Counted from the stretch's first letter, positions 16,600 through 27,646 are shown. The stretch: DNA of 64,000 nucleotides from an uncultured Sphingomonadaceae bacterium (GCA_947499975.1 CANMQE010000003.1:186001-250000); one strand, 5' to 3'. Numbers and translations are program-made. The notes: generated from the letters alone by a model not told the origin.

Positions 16600-16855
16600 C
16601 ATCGGGCTTGCGGTCATCCGTCCGAGACAGTTGGTGACCGGGATATGCCGGTCTTAATTTCCAGCCTAGGCGGGGAAAAGAGTTTACCGCAGGCAGCCAG
16701 TTGCGCTTCCTGTATTCGGCGTGATGTTCACGCACCTCCTTCCCCATCAACGGACTCGTCCATGCGGCATGAGCCGCGTGGCAATTGTGAGCCGGTTGCG
16801 GCGGGCCTGCCAGGATTTTGGCTGGCCATCCGTAACCATAGTGAAGGAGTACGGC
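16600..16855 (+). promoter_or_regulatory. likely L10 mRNA leader (ribosomal-protein autoregulation)
   Basis: About 250 bp of non-coding sequence precedes rplJ. It contains the GAGACAGTTGGTGACCGGG...CCGGT segment and several hairpin-forming stretches. In bacteria the rplJ-rplL message normally carries a structured leader bound by the L10-L12 complex to repress translation. Position and length fit, but I have not folded it, so the exact limits are approximate. Confidence 0.5.
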
Positions 16856-17371
16856 ATGGATCGTTCGCAGAAAACCGAATCGGTCGCCCAGCTCAGCGAA
16901 GTGTTCAACGAAGTTGGCGTGGTGGTAGTCACCCGCAACCTCGGCCTGACGGTGGATCAGTCCACCGACTTGCGGAACAAGATGCGTGAAGCCGGTGCGT
17001 CCTACAAGGTTGCGAAGAACCGTCTGGCCAAGCTCGCCCTGAAAGACACCGATTACGCCGGGATCGAGGAATATCTCACCGGTCCCACGGCTCTCGCCTG
17101 GTCTGTTGACCCGGTTGCAGCCGCCAAGGTTGCCGTCGACTTTTCGAAGTCGAATGACAAGCTGGAAATCGTCGGTGGATCGATGGGCACGCAGGTTCTC
17201 GACGAAGCAGGCATCCGGTCTTTGGCCTCGATGCCCAGCCTCGACGAACTGCGCGGCACGATCGTTGGCCTCGTCAACGCACCGGCGACGAAAATCGCCC
17301 GCGTTGTCAACGAGCCAGCGGCCAAGCTTGCCCGTGTCTTCGGTGCCTATGGCGCCAAGGACGCTGCATAA
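16856..17371 (+). CDS. rplJ: 50S ribosomal protein L10
   Basis: 171 residues, the usual length. It starts MDRSQKTESV after GAAGGAG; ATG 16856 was chosen because the longer frame reads through leader RNA. The N-terminal RNA-binding domain has VVVVTRNLGLTV and YKVAKNRLAKLAL, followed by the C-terminal helix that anchors L7/L12 dimers. It forms the base of the ribosomal stalk. Followed after 74 bp by rplL. Encoded away from rplK-rplA and rpoBC as far as the window shows. Confidence 0.97.
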   Translation: MDRSQKTESVAQLSEVFNEVGVVVVTRNLGLTVDQSTDLRNKMREAGASYKVAKNRLAKLALKDTDYAGIEEYLTGPTALAWSVDPVAAAKVAVDFSKSNDKLEIVGGSMGTQVLDEAGIRSLASMPSLDELRGTIVGLVNAPATKIARVVNEPAAKLARVFGAYGAKDAA

Positions 17372-17445
17372 CAGACGCTTCTCGCATTCGAGACGAAACA
17401 TAATGGGGCACATTGAACGCCCCGCCCAAATTGGAGTGAAACATC

Positions 17446-17820
17446 ATGGCTGATATTGCCAAGCTTGTAGAAGAACTGTCGTCGCTGACCGTCATGGAAG
17501 CAGCTGAACTCGCCAAGGCCCTGGAAGAAGAGTGGGGCGTTAGCGCCGCTGCTGCCGTGGCTGTTGCCGGTCCCGGCGGTGGTGGCGATGCCCCCGCAGC
17601 CGAAGAGAAGGACGAATTCGACGTCATCCTGACCGGCGACGGTGGCAAGAAGATCCAGGTCATCAAGGAAGTCCGTGGCATCACCGGCCTCGGCCTGACC
17701 GAAGCCAAGGCTCTCGTCGAAGGCGCGCCCAAGGCCGTCAAGGAAGGCGTGAACAAGGCTGAAGCCGAAGAGATCAAGGGCAAGATCGAAGCTGCTGGCG
17801 GTACCGTCGAGCTGAAGTAA
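17446..17820 (+). CDS. rplL: 50S ribosomal protein L7/L12
   Basis: 124 residues: N-terminal dimerisation domain (about 1-35), flexible Ala/Gly hinge (about 36-52) and a C-terminal factor-binding domain with [20 protein letters not shown] and [16 protein letters not shown]. It recruits GTPase translation factors to the ribosome. Second gene of the rplJL operon, followed by a terminator. Confidence 0.98.
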   Translation: MADIAKLVEELSSLTVMEAAELAKALEEEWGVSAAAAVAVAGPGGGGDAPAAEEKDEFDVILTGDGGKKIQVIKEVRGITGLGLTEAKALVEGAPKAVKEGVNKAEAEEIKGKIEAAGGTVELK

Positions 17821-17872
17821 GGCCTTGCCCGTCAGGGCGCTTACGAGCTTTCGATCCAACCGGATCACCAGG

Positions 17873-17904
17873 AAGGGCGTCACCAGCGATGGTGGCGCCT
17901 TTTC
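17873..17904 (+). terminator. terminator of rplJL
   Basis: Hairpin with arms about 17875-17885 and 17890-17900 (GGCGTCACCA with TGGTGGCGCC, including a G-U pair), followed by TTTTCG. Confidence 0.75.
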
Positions 17905-18004
17905 GCTTATGAGCACCTTGAGACACACGATTTCGAACTTCGGTCTGGAACTTCGCACCGGTGTCATGACTTGGACTCGCAAAGACAAGTTTACGGAGAC
18001 CCAA

Positions 18005-18424
18005 ATGAACCGCACAGCACTCGCCATCGCCCCGCTCGCCGCGCTTGCCCTCGCGGCGTGCGAATCCGAAGCCGAGCAGCAGGCCGACATGGCCGAAGAC
18101 CAGATCGAGATGCAGGCCGAGCAGAGCGCCGCTGAAGCCGGCGACGAAATCGCCGCGCTCGGCCTGACCGAAAGGCAGTTACTCGACGCGGATCTCGTTG
18201 CCGCAGATGGCACCGAACTCGGCGACGTGGAGCAAGTTCGCCGCGATGCCGCTGGCGTCGTCACGGGCCTGCTGGTGGAAGTCGAGGACAGCGAGCCCGA
18301 TCGCTATGTCGAAATCGCGCTCGATGGCCTGAGCGTCACCGAGGGTAATATGCTAAGCGATGCCAATCTGCAGACGGACATGACCGCGCAGGATCTTGCC
18401 GGCATGCCCGATGCGACGATGTAA
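18005..18424 (+). CDS. lipoprotein with PRC-barrel-like domain
   Basis: 139 residues. Signal peptide with lipobox ALAAC (Cys about 20), an acidic Glu/Ala/Gln helix (about 22-52) and a C-terminal domain with LLDADLVAADGTELGDVEQV and VTGLLVEVE, the strand pattern of PRC-barrel domains. Start at ATG 18005 (ACGGAG 8 bp upstream); the longer frame lacks a signal peptide. Envelope-anchored; probably binds a partner through the PRC barrel, role unknown. Confidence 0.72.
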   Translation: MNRTALAIAPLAALALAACESEAEQQADMAEDQIEMQAEQSAAEAGDEIAALGLTERQLLDADLVAADGTELGDVEQVRRDAAGVVTGLLVEVEDSEPDRYVEIALDGLSVTEGNMLSDANLQTDMTAQDLAGMPDATM

Positions 18425-18452
18425 TCACGCCGCGAACCGCATTGCGTAGATC

Positions 18453-19160
18453 TTGAGCATAAGGGCCTTCGTCCGCCGCTGGTACGAGCGATTCGAAACG
18501 TGGACGCTTATCGCCATGATCGGCCTTGCCGCGACCGTCTGGGCATTCATCGCCGTGACGGACGAAGTGGTGGAGGGCGAGAGCCATGCCATCGATTCAA
18601 GGGTGCTGCTGGCGCTGAGGAATGCCGACAACCTCGCCGATCCCCTGGGGCCATCGTGGCTGGAGGAGATGGGGCGCGATTTTACCGCGCTGGGCGGCGT
18701 TGGCGTGCTGACGCTGCTCACCTTCTCGGTCGCCGGCTATCTGTGGCTGGCAAGGAAGAGGCGCGCGATGCTGCTGGTGCTGGGCGCTATCGGCAGCGGC
18801 CTTTTGATGAGCACGCTGCTGAAGCGCGTGTTCGACAGGACGCGGCCCGACCTCGTGCCCCATGATTCCCTGGTCTACACCGCCAGTTTCCCCAGCGGCC
18901 ATTCCATGATGGCTGCGATCACCTATCTGACGCTGGCGGCGCTGCTCGCGCGGGTCCAGTCGGACAGGGGAACGAAGATCTATTTCCTCGTCGTCGCCGT
19001 GATCATTTCCATCGGCGTCGGCGTCAGCCGGGTCTATCTCGGCGTTCACTGGCCATCGGATGTACTGGCAGGATGGGCCGTGGGCGCATCATGGGCGCTA
19101 ATGTTCTGGCTGATCGCGCGCTGGCTGCAGGACCGGGGCCAGGTGGAACAGGAGAGCTGA
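18453..19160 (+). CDS. PAP2-family membrane phosphatase
   Basis: 235 residues, about six TM segments. All three PAP2 signatures are present: KRVFDRTRP (motif 1, about 128-136), FPSGH (motif 2, about 149-153) and SRVYLGVHWPSD (motif 3, about 192-203, catalytic His). It removes phosphate from a lipid such as undecaprenyl pyrophosphate or phosphatidate at the membrane. The start is TTG 18453, since there is no nearby ATG in frame that keeps TM1; this start is less certain than the gene. Confidence 0.88.
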   Translation: MSIRAFVRRWYERFETWTLIAMIGLAATVWAFIAVTDEVVEGESHAIDSRVLLALRNADNLADPLGPSWLEEMGRDFTALGGVGVLTLLTFSVAGYLWLARKRRAMLLVLGAIGSGLLMSTLLKRVFDRTRPDLVPHDSLVYTASFPSGHSMMAAITYLTLAALLARVQSDRGTKIYFLVVAVIISIGVGVSRVYLGVHWPSDVLAGWAVGASWALMFWLIARWLQDRGQVEQES

Positions 19161-19187
19161 GCCCGCCGCACCGCTCGCCCGCCGTTC

Positions 19188-19745
19188 CTACAGCTTGTAG
19201 TTCACCCGCGCGCCGATCATGTCGATGCCAGGGTTCTGCTCGCCATCGAAAATCTGGCCCTGGCTGATGTGCATCCAGTGCGCCTCCAGCGATGCACGAT
19301 CGGTCAACCTGTAACCCACGCCGATTTCAGGTTCGAACAACACGCGGCTGCCCAGATCGGTGCGAAAGCCGGTTTCGGGATTCACGCGGAATTCCGGCCC
19401 GTCATGCACCACGAGGCCAATGCCGGGCCGCACGTAGACGGGGCCCTTGCCGATGGTCCAGGCGAGGCCAAAGCCTGCGAAGCTGGTGTCACCGGACGTA
19501 TTGAGATTGCCGACCAGATAGGGTTCCGGCGAGCCGATGAAATCCAGCGCCTCTATCCCGCCAAATCGCACGCCTGCCGCAATATCGACGGTGCCGCTTT
19601 CCGTAGTTTCCAGCGTGAAGGGCGTATCCACGGCGTGGGCATAGACTCCGCCGAACACTTCCTGCGCGCTGGCCGAAACGGGCGCGAGTGCGGATATTGC
19701 GGCAAGGGCGGTGGCCGCTGGCAATAGGGAGAAATGTTTCTGCAT
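19188..19745 (-). CDS. PagL-like acyloxyacyl hydrolase (lipid A 3-O-deacylase)
   Basis: 185 residues: signal peptide cleaved near ASAQ (about 28), then an eight-strand-like outer-membrane barrel. The C-terminal HISQGQ...EQNPGIDMIGAR block holds the likely catalytic His159 and Ser161, and a glutamate (Glu169) just before NPG, as in PagL. PagL removes the 3-O acyl chain from lipid A in the outer membrane. The spacing from Ser to Glu is shorter than in Pseudomonas PagL. Family placement is good; activity is inferred. Confidence 0.78.
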   Translation of the reverse strand: MQKHFSLLPAATALAAISALAPVSASAQEVFGGVYAHAVDTPFTLETTESGTVDIAAGVRFGGIEALDFIGSPEPYLVGNLNTSGDTSFAGFGLAWTIGKGPVYVRPGIGLVVHDGPEFRVNPETGFRTDLGSRVLFEPEIGVGYRLTDRASLEAHWMHISQGQIFDGEQNPGIDMIGARVNYKL

Positions 19746-19835
19746 GGCGATGGTGTGGCACCGGCCAGCTTTCGATTTGCTGACCGGCGCAACTCACGCC
19801 CCCATCGCGTGCAGCGGCAATGCCGCGCCGCGTTC

Positions 19836-20444
19836 TTATAGCGTCTTCAGGTAATTGATGATCGACTGCGTCTGCGCTGCATCCGTACCCGGATCAGGCA
19901 TGGAGCCGCCGGGCACCACCGCATTGGGATCGAGGATGTAGCGACGCAGGTTCGCCTCGGTCCAGGTGATATTGGTGGATTGCATGGCCTGGCTGTAGTT
20001 CGCGCCGGAAACGCTGCCGGCCTTGCGGCCCACCACGCCTGCCAGCGTCGGGCCGATATTGTTCTCGCCACGCTCTACCGAGTGGCAGACGCCGCAAGTG
20101 GTGAAAGCCGCCGGCGGGTCCATGCTGGCAACGCGCGTGGCAGAAGGGGTCGGTGTGGGCGTGGGAGAAGGTCGCGCGCTTGCGCTGGCAACAGGCTCCG
20201 GCGCATCGTCGGCATCTGCAGCCGCACCATCCTCGTCGTCTCCGGCGACATCGGCGCCCTCGGCCTCTTCGCCATCGGTTTCGCTGGCCAGGGTATCGCC
20301 GTCCGGTTCTGCGGTGATGACCTCCTCTACAGGAGAAGGATCGTCGGCTTCGCCATCGTCCGCCCCGCCGCCGCATGCGGATAGTGCCAGGGCCAGCGCA
20401 ATGGCGGGCGCAGTGGTGGTGGCGAGTGAAAGCTGGTTACGCAT
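19836..20444 (-). CDS. c-type cytochrome (lipoprotein)
   Basis: 202 residues. Signal with a Cys in SACGGG (lipobox), a long Asp/Glu/Ala/Pro spacer (about 25-110) and a C-terminal class-I cytochrome c domain with haem motif CGVCH and axial Met in GGSMPDPGT. ATG 20444 has AAGGATC 5-12 bp upstream and is preferred to an ATG nine codons earlier. A tethered periplasmic electron carrier; partner unknown. Shares a divergent promoter region with the MATE gene. Confidence 0.85.
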   Translation of the reverse strand: MRNQLSLATTTAPAIALALALSACGGGADDGEADDPSPVEEVITAEPDGDTLASETDGEEAEGADVAGDDEDGAAADADDAPEPVASASARPSPTPTPTPSATRVASMDPPAAFTTCGVCHSVERGENNIGPTLAGVVGRKAGSVSGANYSQAMQSTNITWTEANLRRYILDPNAVVPGGSMPDPGTDAAQTQSIINYLKTL

Positions 20445-20603
20445 GAGATCCTTCCCAAGAAACTTTGACAATGTCCTTTAGTCGCGAAGCGTCACTTTCG
20501 GCAAGCCTTGATCCTTGCTCGTGGTCCGCCGCTTTTAATTGCGCCGTTATCGTCAGCGGGGGTTCCCTGCCGGGGTGCGCGCGCCTATCCGGTCCGGCTG
20601 CTG

Positions 20604-22016
20604 ATGCGACCTGTTGCCCACCCACCCACACCCGGCTGGAAAGCCGAAGGCATTGCAACGCTGCAGATCGCGGCGCCGCTGGCGCTTGCCAACGTGCTGC
20701 AGATGCTGACCTATGCGATCGACGTGATGTTCATCGCGCGGCTGGGGCCGGACGAGCTTGCTGCATCGGCGCTGGCGGTGGCCCTGTTCGGCCTCGTGCT
20801 GTGGTCGCTACAGAGCCTGACCGGAGCGGTTTCGCCCATCATGGCGGCGGAACTGGGTGCGCGGGCACCCGCGCTTCGCCCCGTTCGCCGCGCGGTGCGC
20901 ATGGCACTGTGGCTCAGCCTGCTGGTGTCCGTCGCCGCGATAGGAATATGCCTGCTGATCGGCCCGCTGATGCAGGCCACCGGCCAGCAGCCGCGCATCG
21001 CCGCGCTCGCCACCGATTACATGTGGGTGCTGGTATGGTCCTGCCCGCTGATGATCGTTGCCGGAGTGCAGCGCAACTTCGTCGCCACGCTTGGGCGTCC
21101 GGTGTTCGCCACGGTCATCACCGCGCTCGGCATCGGCGTGAATGCGCTGGGCAATTACGCCTTCATCTTCGGCAACCTGGGCGCGCCGGAGATGGGATTG
21201 CCGGGTGCAGGCGTCGCCACCTTCATTACCTCCATTGCGATCGTGGCCATGTATGCGGCGGCCATCCGGCTCGATCCGCGGCTCCACCGCTATCACATCA
21301 TGGGCTTCTTCTGGCGACCGGACTGGGCGCGGCTGGCAGAACTGGTGCGCATCGGCACGCCGATTGCCGTCACCGTGCTGGCGGAGGCGGGCGTGTTCGG
21401 CGCGGCGGCGTTCCTGATGGGACGTGTGGGCGGGCTGGAACTGGCAGCGCACACCGTGGCGCTGAACCTTGCCGCATTCGCGTTCCAGGTTCCGTTCGGT
21501 GTGGGCCAGGCCGCCACCATCCGCGTGGGCTATTTCTATGGTTCGCGCGATCCTGACGGGATGGGCCGCGCAGGATGGACGGGCGTGGTGCTGGGCACCG
21601 GCTTCATGGTGCTGACGGCAGGCGCGATGGTGGCCATGCCGGAGGCGATGCTGGCGCTGTATGTCGATCCCACCGATCCCGCCAATGCCCAGCTGACGGT
21701 GATTGCCACGGGCTTCCTGGCGATTGCCGCCGCCTTCCAGCTTTCGGACGGGGTGCAGGCGGTGGCCGCAGGCGCGCTGCGGGGGCTGAAGGACACGCGC
21801 GTGCCGATGTGGATCGCGATCTTTTCCTACTGGGTGCCGGGCTTCGGCCTGGCTGCTGGCCTTGGCCTGGCAACGCCGCTGGGCGGGGACGGCGTTTGGA
21901 TCGGCCTTGCCACCGGCCTCACCTTTGCAGCCGTCCTGCTGCTGTGGCGCTGGCACGCGAGAGAGCGACTGGGGCTGACCCTGCGGGCGAGGCCGGCGGC
22001 ATTGCCGGCAAGCTAG
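20604..22016 (+). CDS. MATE-family efflux transporter
   Basis: 470 residues with 12 TM segments in two repeats of six; N-terminal IAAPLALANVLQMLTYAIDVMF and LGPDELAASALA are the conserved MatE entry. The family exports cationic drugs, dyes or metabolites with Na+ or H+ exchange (NorM/DinF-like). ATG 20604 gives the family start; upstream in-frame ATGs add an unrelated leader. Single gene, divergent from the cytochrome. Confidence 0.9.
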   Translation: MRPVAHPPTPGWKAEGIATLQIAAPLALANVLQMLTYAIDVMFIARLGPDELAASALAVALFGLVLWSLQSLTGAVSPIMAAELGARAPALRPVRRAVRMALWLSLLVSVAAIGICLLIGPLMQATGQQPRIAALATDYMWVLVWSCPLMIVAGVQRNFVATLGRPVFATVITALGIGVNALGNYAFIFGNLGAPEMGLPGAGVATFITSIAIVAMYAAAIRLDPRLHRYHIMGFFWRPDWARLAELVRIGTPIAVTVLAEAGVFGAAAFLMGRVGGLELAAHTVALNLAAFAFQVPFGVGQAATIRVGYFYGSRDPDGMGRAGWTGVVLGTGFMVLTAGAMVAMPEAMLALYVDPTDPANAQLTVIATGFLAIAAAFQLSDGVQAVAAGALRGLKDTRVPMWIAIFSYWVPGFGLAAGLGLATPLGGDGVWIGLATGLTFAAVLLLWRWHARERLGLTLRARPAALPAS

Positions 22017-22144
22017 GCCGTTCGCCGCGCTGCCCTTGCGCAAGCGATAAGCGATCCCATCTGCTGAACGGCCCGGCGCGAACCGCAAATTTTTCTGTCT
22101 CCCGCCCATTGACTCCATATGAATGCGCACCCAAATGCGGCGCG

Positions 22145-22171
22145 CTGGCACTCTCGGTCGGAGAGTGCCAA
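22145..22171 (+). promoter_or_regulatory. CIRCE operator (HrcA site)
   Basis: Inverted repeat CTGGCACTC-N9-GAGTGCCAA, matching CIRCE (TTAGCACTC-N9-GAGTGCTAA) in arm length, spacer and core; the arms pair at 8 of 9 positions. It lies 35 bp upstream of groES and marks heat-inducible control by the HrcA repressor. Confidence 0.92.
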
Positions 22172-22206
22172 TCGTAACAACACTCATTATGGAAGAGGTC
22201 ATCAAT

Positions 22207-22494
22207 ATGGCATTCCGTCCGCTGCACGACCGCGTACTGGTCCGCCGCCTAGAGGCCGAAGAAAAGACGGCCGGTGGCATCATCATCCCCGATAGCGCCA
22301 AGGAAAAGCCGAGCGAAGGCGAAATCGTCTCCGTTGGCGAAGGCACGCGCGACGATTCCGGCAACCGCGTCGCTCTCGACGTCAAGGCCGGCGACCGCGT
22401 ATTGTTCGGCAAATGGTCCGGCACCGAGGTCAAGATCGACGGTGAAGACCTGATCATCATGAAGGAAAGCGACATCATGGGTGTGCTGGGCTGA
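22207..22494 (+). CDS. groES: co-chaperonin GroES
   Basis: 95 residues, normal length: [12 protein letters not shown] at the N-terminus, mobile loop [20 protein letters not shown] and the C-terminal [16 protein letters not shown]. It caps the GroEL cavity. ATG 22207 is preceded by GGAAGAGG. Under the CIRCE operator and followed after 60 bp by groEL. Confidence 0.98.
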   Translation: MAFRPLHDRVLVRRLEAEEKTAGGIIIPDSAKEKPSEGEIVSVGEGTRDDSGNRVALDVKAGDRVLFGKWSGTEVKIDGEDLIIMKESDIMGVLG

Positions 22495-22536
22495 TTGCCC
22501 ACCCCATTCGATAACGCTGATCCATCACAACAGTAA

Positions 22537-24207
<1,671 letters not shown>

Positions 24208-24241
24208 GCCCGCGCTAACCGTCTTACAGACGCACAAGAAC

Positions 24242-24279
24242 GGGGCCGGAGAGAGCGATCTCTCCGGCCCCTTTTCTTT
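24242..24279 (+). terminator. terminator of groESL
   Basis: Perfect 12-bp GC-rich stem (24242-24253 with 24260-24271), six-base loop, then TTTTCTTT; 34 bp after groEL. Confidence 0.92.
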
Positions 24280-24408
24280 GCCGTATAGCCTGCTGCCAAG
24301 AGGCTTTTTGCATCCCTGCGGTGAAGGACCGGGCGTTCGGCATCTGCTGACCGTTCAGATCACGCACCAACGGCACGTCCAGTTGCAAACGGAAAAGGCC
24401 GAGGGCGG

Positions 24409-26727
24409 TTATCCGCCGATCCGGCTGCCTTCGACCTCTTGCAGAACCTCTTCGCTCCATGTGACCGGATATTGCGTCTGCGGGTTGAACACGCCGCCCT
24501 GATAGCTTGCCGCTTCCGCTGCGGCGATCTCCGCGGCGGTCAGGTGCTCACTGGGCTCCAGTGCGAACACGTCGATCCCGCGCACGATCTCGGTGGCGTA
24601 GATGCGGCCGTTGTACCAATAGGCAGACCAGTATCCGCCAGTGACGAGCTGATCGTCATCCACCGGTCCACGATCGAAATAGGCGATTTCGAACGGGTTG
24701 GCGGGATCGGTGAAGTCGATCACCGAGATACCGCCCTGATACCATGCCTGCACGAAGATGTTGCGTCCCGGCACGGGAATGATGGAACCGTTGTGCGCCA
24801 CGCAGTTCTCTGTTTCGCCTTGTGGGGCGGGCAGTTTGAAGCTGCCGCGATACACCAGTTCGCCATCCTCGATCGCATAGAACGCATTCGCGCCCCAGTT
24901 GCGCGGATCGGTGGCCTGGCAACGCGGACGTCCGCCGCCGCCCCACTCGTCGGTGAACAGCACGATGTCGCCGGTGTTGTTGAACGTGGCGGAGTGCCAG
25001 TAGGCAAAGCCGGGATCCACCACCTCGTCCTTGCGCACGGGGTTCAGTGGATCGGAAATGTCGAAGATGATGCCATTGCCCGAACACGCGCCTGCCGCCA
25101 GGTCCAGGCTGGGGAACACGGTAATGTCATGGCACTGGTCCGTACGCCGGGTGTCCTGCGTTTCCTCACCATGATCGCCGCCCAGCCACAGGCCCGCCAG
25201 CCGACCGGTGTCGGCATCCGCGAACACGCGCGGGCTGGATACGATGCGCGCCAGCGCGGGGTTGGCGAGCGGGATCTCGATCACGTCGATGCTGAACAAG
25301 GCGGTGCGTTCGTCTCCCGGCACATCGCCGATGCAGAACTCCAGTTCCTCCTGCTCTCGCACGGAGCCGGTGCCCGAGTTGTAGACGATCAGGCTATCAT
25401 CGGTGCGCTCCACGATGGAGTGCGTGTGACTGCCGCGGCAGGTCTGCACCTGGCCGACCTGGCGCGGGCGCGCGATGTCGGAAATGTCGAAGATGCGCAG
25501 GCCGCGGAAACGGTCTTCGCTCACGCGGTCGGTCACGCCTTCCAGCCCGCAATCGGTGCGACCACGGGTTTCCTCCACGCTCATGATCAGGAGGTCGCCC
25601 GCGATGGAAACATCGCCCTGCCCGCCGGGACACACGACCGAGCTGACCAGCTGCGGCACGCCGTCCGCGCCAAGGCGATAGGCGTTGAAGCCGTGATAAT
25701 TGCCTGCCACCATCAGATCGCCCGCAAAGGCGAGATCGGTGTTGGAGAAGCTGAGCATTCCGCCGCGCTGGGCGTAGCGACGCTCCGCCTCCTCCGCATC
25801 GGGATCGCGCATGGCAGCAGCGGCCATCGCGCCGTGGTTTTCATGATCGGCGTGTTCTGCGGCCGGGGTTTCGGCATCCGCGTCGGTCTCGCCGTCTTCG
25901 TTTTCGTCATCGAGGATTTCGGGGCGCAGTCCGCCGGGGTTCTCCGGATCGAAGAAGCCTGCAGGCTTGCGCAGGAACGACACGTGTCGAAGATTGCTGA
26001 TGGCTTCTTCGGCATCGAACACGCCAGCCGCCAGCGTGGCGCGCGGATCGTCGGAAAGGCTGGCGAGGAAGGCGTTCATCCGCTCGATCTCGGCATTCTG
26101 GTCATTCACCACCTCGCTGGTGAATTCATACATCACCGGGTCGGCCGCCGTGCCGCGCTGGTTGTGCAGTTCTTCCACCATGGTGATCGCGCCCTGGTGA
26201 TGGCGCACCATCAGTTCGAGAAACAGGCGATCAAAATTGGTGCCGCGCGCTTCTGCCAATGCGGCCATCTGCTCGGCCGTGGCCATGCCCGTCATGCCTG
26301 AATGCGCGGCGTGTCCCATGCCGGCCATTTCCGTCAGCTCGCTGCGATCGGAAAGCCAGCCGCGCATGAACTCGATCTCGTCTTCCTGCGAGGCATCGAT
26401 CCGGCCCGCCACTGCCAGGATCTCAGGCGTGTTGGTGCGATCCTCCACCAGCGCCGCCATGTCGACTGCCTGCTGGTGGTGCACGATCATCCCTTGCATG
26501 AAGGCAACGTCCGCCGGGGAATAGCTGTTGCGCGCCAGGCGCAGCGCCTCTTCTTCGCTCAGGTCACGCGGGTCCGCGCCCACGGGGCCGGGCTGCACGA
26601 TGGTAACGTCCTGCGCGGATACGTTGGCAGCGCTGGCCAAAAGCATGGCAGCAAGGGAAGCCCCCGCCGCATGGCGGAGGACGGTGTGGCGCTTTGTCAT
26701 GTGTTGCGATCCCGGTATTGCTTTCAT
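24409..26727 (-). CDS. DUF305 domain fused to LVIVD beta-propeller protein
   Basis: 772 residues with a signal peptide (about 1-38, ends NVSAQ). Residues about 60-240 are a DUF305 domain: two helical hairpins with MIVHHQQAVDMA and MVRHHQGAITM, whose histidines probably bind metal. A Glu/Asp-rich linker (about 270-330, HADHENHG) leads to a C-terminal region of LVIVD repeats (LRIFDISDIARP, GIIFDISDPLNP, SVIDFTDPANPF), predicted to form a propeller. Several cysteines may pair in the periplasm. AAAGG 6 bp upstream supports the ATG at 26727. Divergent from the methyltransferase-like gene. Function unknown. Confidence 0.82.
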   Translation of the reverse strand: MKAIPGSQHMTKRHTVLRHAAGASLAAMLLASAANVSAQDVTIVQPGPVGADPRDLSEEEALRLARNSYSPADVAFMQGMIVHHQQAVDMAALVEDRTNTPEILAVAGRIDASQEDEIEFMRGWLSDRSELTEMAGMGHAAHSGMTGMATAEQMAALAEARGTNFDRLFLELMVRHHQGAITMVEELHNQRGTAADPVMYEFTSEVVNDQNAEIERMNAFLASLSDDPRATLAAGVFDAEEAISNLRHVSFLRKPAGFFDPENPGGLRPEILDDENEDGETDADAETPAAEHADHENHGAMAAAAMRDPDAEEAERRYAQRGGMLSFSNTDLAFAGDLMVAGNYHGFNAYRLGADGVPQLVSSVVCPGGQGDVSIAGDLLIMSVEETRGRTDCGLEGVTDRVSEDRFRGLRIFDISDIARPRQVGQVQTCRGSHTHSIVERTDDSLIVYNSGTGSVREQEELEFCIGDVPGDERTALFSIDVIEIPLANPALARIVSSPRVFADADTGRLAGLWLGGDHGEETQDTRRTDQCHDITVFPSLDLAAGACSGNGIIFDISDPLNPVRKDEVVDPGFAYWHSATFNNTGDIVLFTDEWGGGGRPRCQATDPRNWGANAFYAIEDGELVYRGSFKLPAPQGETENCVAHNGSIIPVPGRNIFVQAWYQGGISVIDFTDPANPFEIAYFDRGPVDDDQLVTGGYWSAYWYNGRIYATEIVRGIDVFALEPSEHLTAAEIAAAEAASYQGGVFNPQTQYPVTWSEEVLQEVEGSRIGG

Positions 26728-26848
26728 CTGATACCTTTAGGAGCGTGAAACGCCCTGCGCGTCAAGCCGTTGCCTCTCTCCGGCGGGTTGCTTGCTAGCG
26801 GTGCATACGAGGAGTAGCCTCCTCCTCCAGAGGAAGAGGGGGAATGAA

Positions 26849-27646
26849 ATGGCCTTACGCTCGATCATTTGCGCCGGTGTGCTGCTGGCAGGGCTGGGCG
26901 GCTGCAGCAGCGAGGCTCCGCCAGAAGAAACCGCTTCCGAAGGATACACCGCACAGCAATACATGCAGTCCGTAAACGACATCGCGCGGATGGACGATCG
27001 CCAGTATGACGAGACGCGAAGGCCCGGCGAACTGCTGGCCTTTGCCCAGATCGACAAGGGCGACGTGGTGGGCGATTACATCATGGGCGGCGGCTATATC
27101 ACCCGCCTGCTGGCCATGGCCGTAGGCGCAAATGGCAAGGTCTACGCATTCCAGCCCGAGGAATTCATCGGCTTCCGCCCCGAATACGCCGGGGAGCAGG
27201 ACGCAGCCGTTGCGCCCTATTCCGATGATGATGGCAACCCGACGCGCGTATTCCCGCTGCGCGGCCCCATCGCCCAGCCCGGCTGGCCGGAGCCGCTGGA
27301 CACCATCATCACGGTAACGAATTTCCATGACCTGTTTATCGCGCAAATGCCCGAAGGCACGGCCGACGCCGCTTCGCAGATGCTGTTCGATGCCCTGAAA
27401 CCGGGCGGTTCGCTTGTCGTGGTAGATCACCTTGCCGCCGAGGGTAGCGGCGCGGAGGCGGCAGATACGTTGCACCGGATGGACAGGCAGCTGGCGCTCG
27501 ACACTCTGACCGGCGCAGGCTTCGCGCTGGAGGAGGAGGCGGACCTGTATTCCCGCCCCGACGATCCGCGCGATGCCAATGTTTTCGACGATTCCATTCG
27601 CGGCCAGACGGATCAGTTCGCGTGGCGTCTTCGCAAGCCCGGCTGA
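26849..27646 (+). CDS. methyltransferase-like putative lipoprotein
   Basis: 265 residues. The N-terminus is a signal with lipobox AGLGGC (Cys about 17), followed by a class-I methyltransferase-like fold: GDVVGDYIMGGGYITRLLAM in place of the usual motif I, KVYAFQPEE, TIITVTNFHDLF and LKPGGSLVVVDH (motif VI-like). AGGGGGA just upstream fixes ATG 26849. A SAM-dependent enzyme outside the cytoplasm would lack cofactor, so it may have lost methyl transfer or use the fold for something else. Sequence support for the fold is good; the substrate is unknown. Confidence 0.75.
   Translation: MALRSIICAGVLLAGLGGCSSEAPPEETASEGYTAQQYMQSVNDIARMDDRQYDETRRPGELLAFAQIDKGDVVGDYIMGGGYITRLLAMAVGANGKVYAFQPEEFIGFRPEYAGEQDAAVAPYSDDDGNPTRVFPLRGPIAQPGWPEPLDTIITVTNFHDLFIAQMPEGTADAASQMLFDALKPGGSLVVVDHLAAEGSGAEAADTLHRMDRQLALDTLTGAGFALEEEADLYSRPDDPRDANVFDDSIRGQTDQFAWRLRKPG

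Noticed and set aside
24439..26301. 620-codon plus-strand frame
   Set aside because: Antisense of the DUF305-LVIVD gene, whose signal peptide, HHQ motifs and ribosome-binding site are clear.
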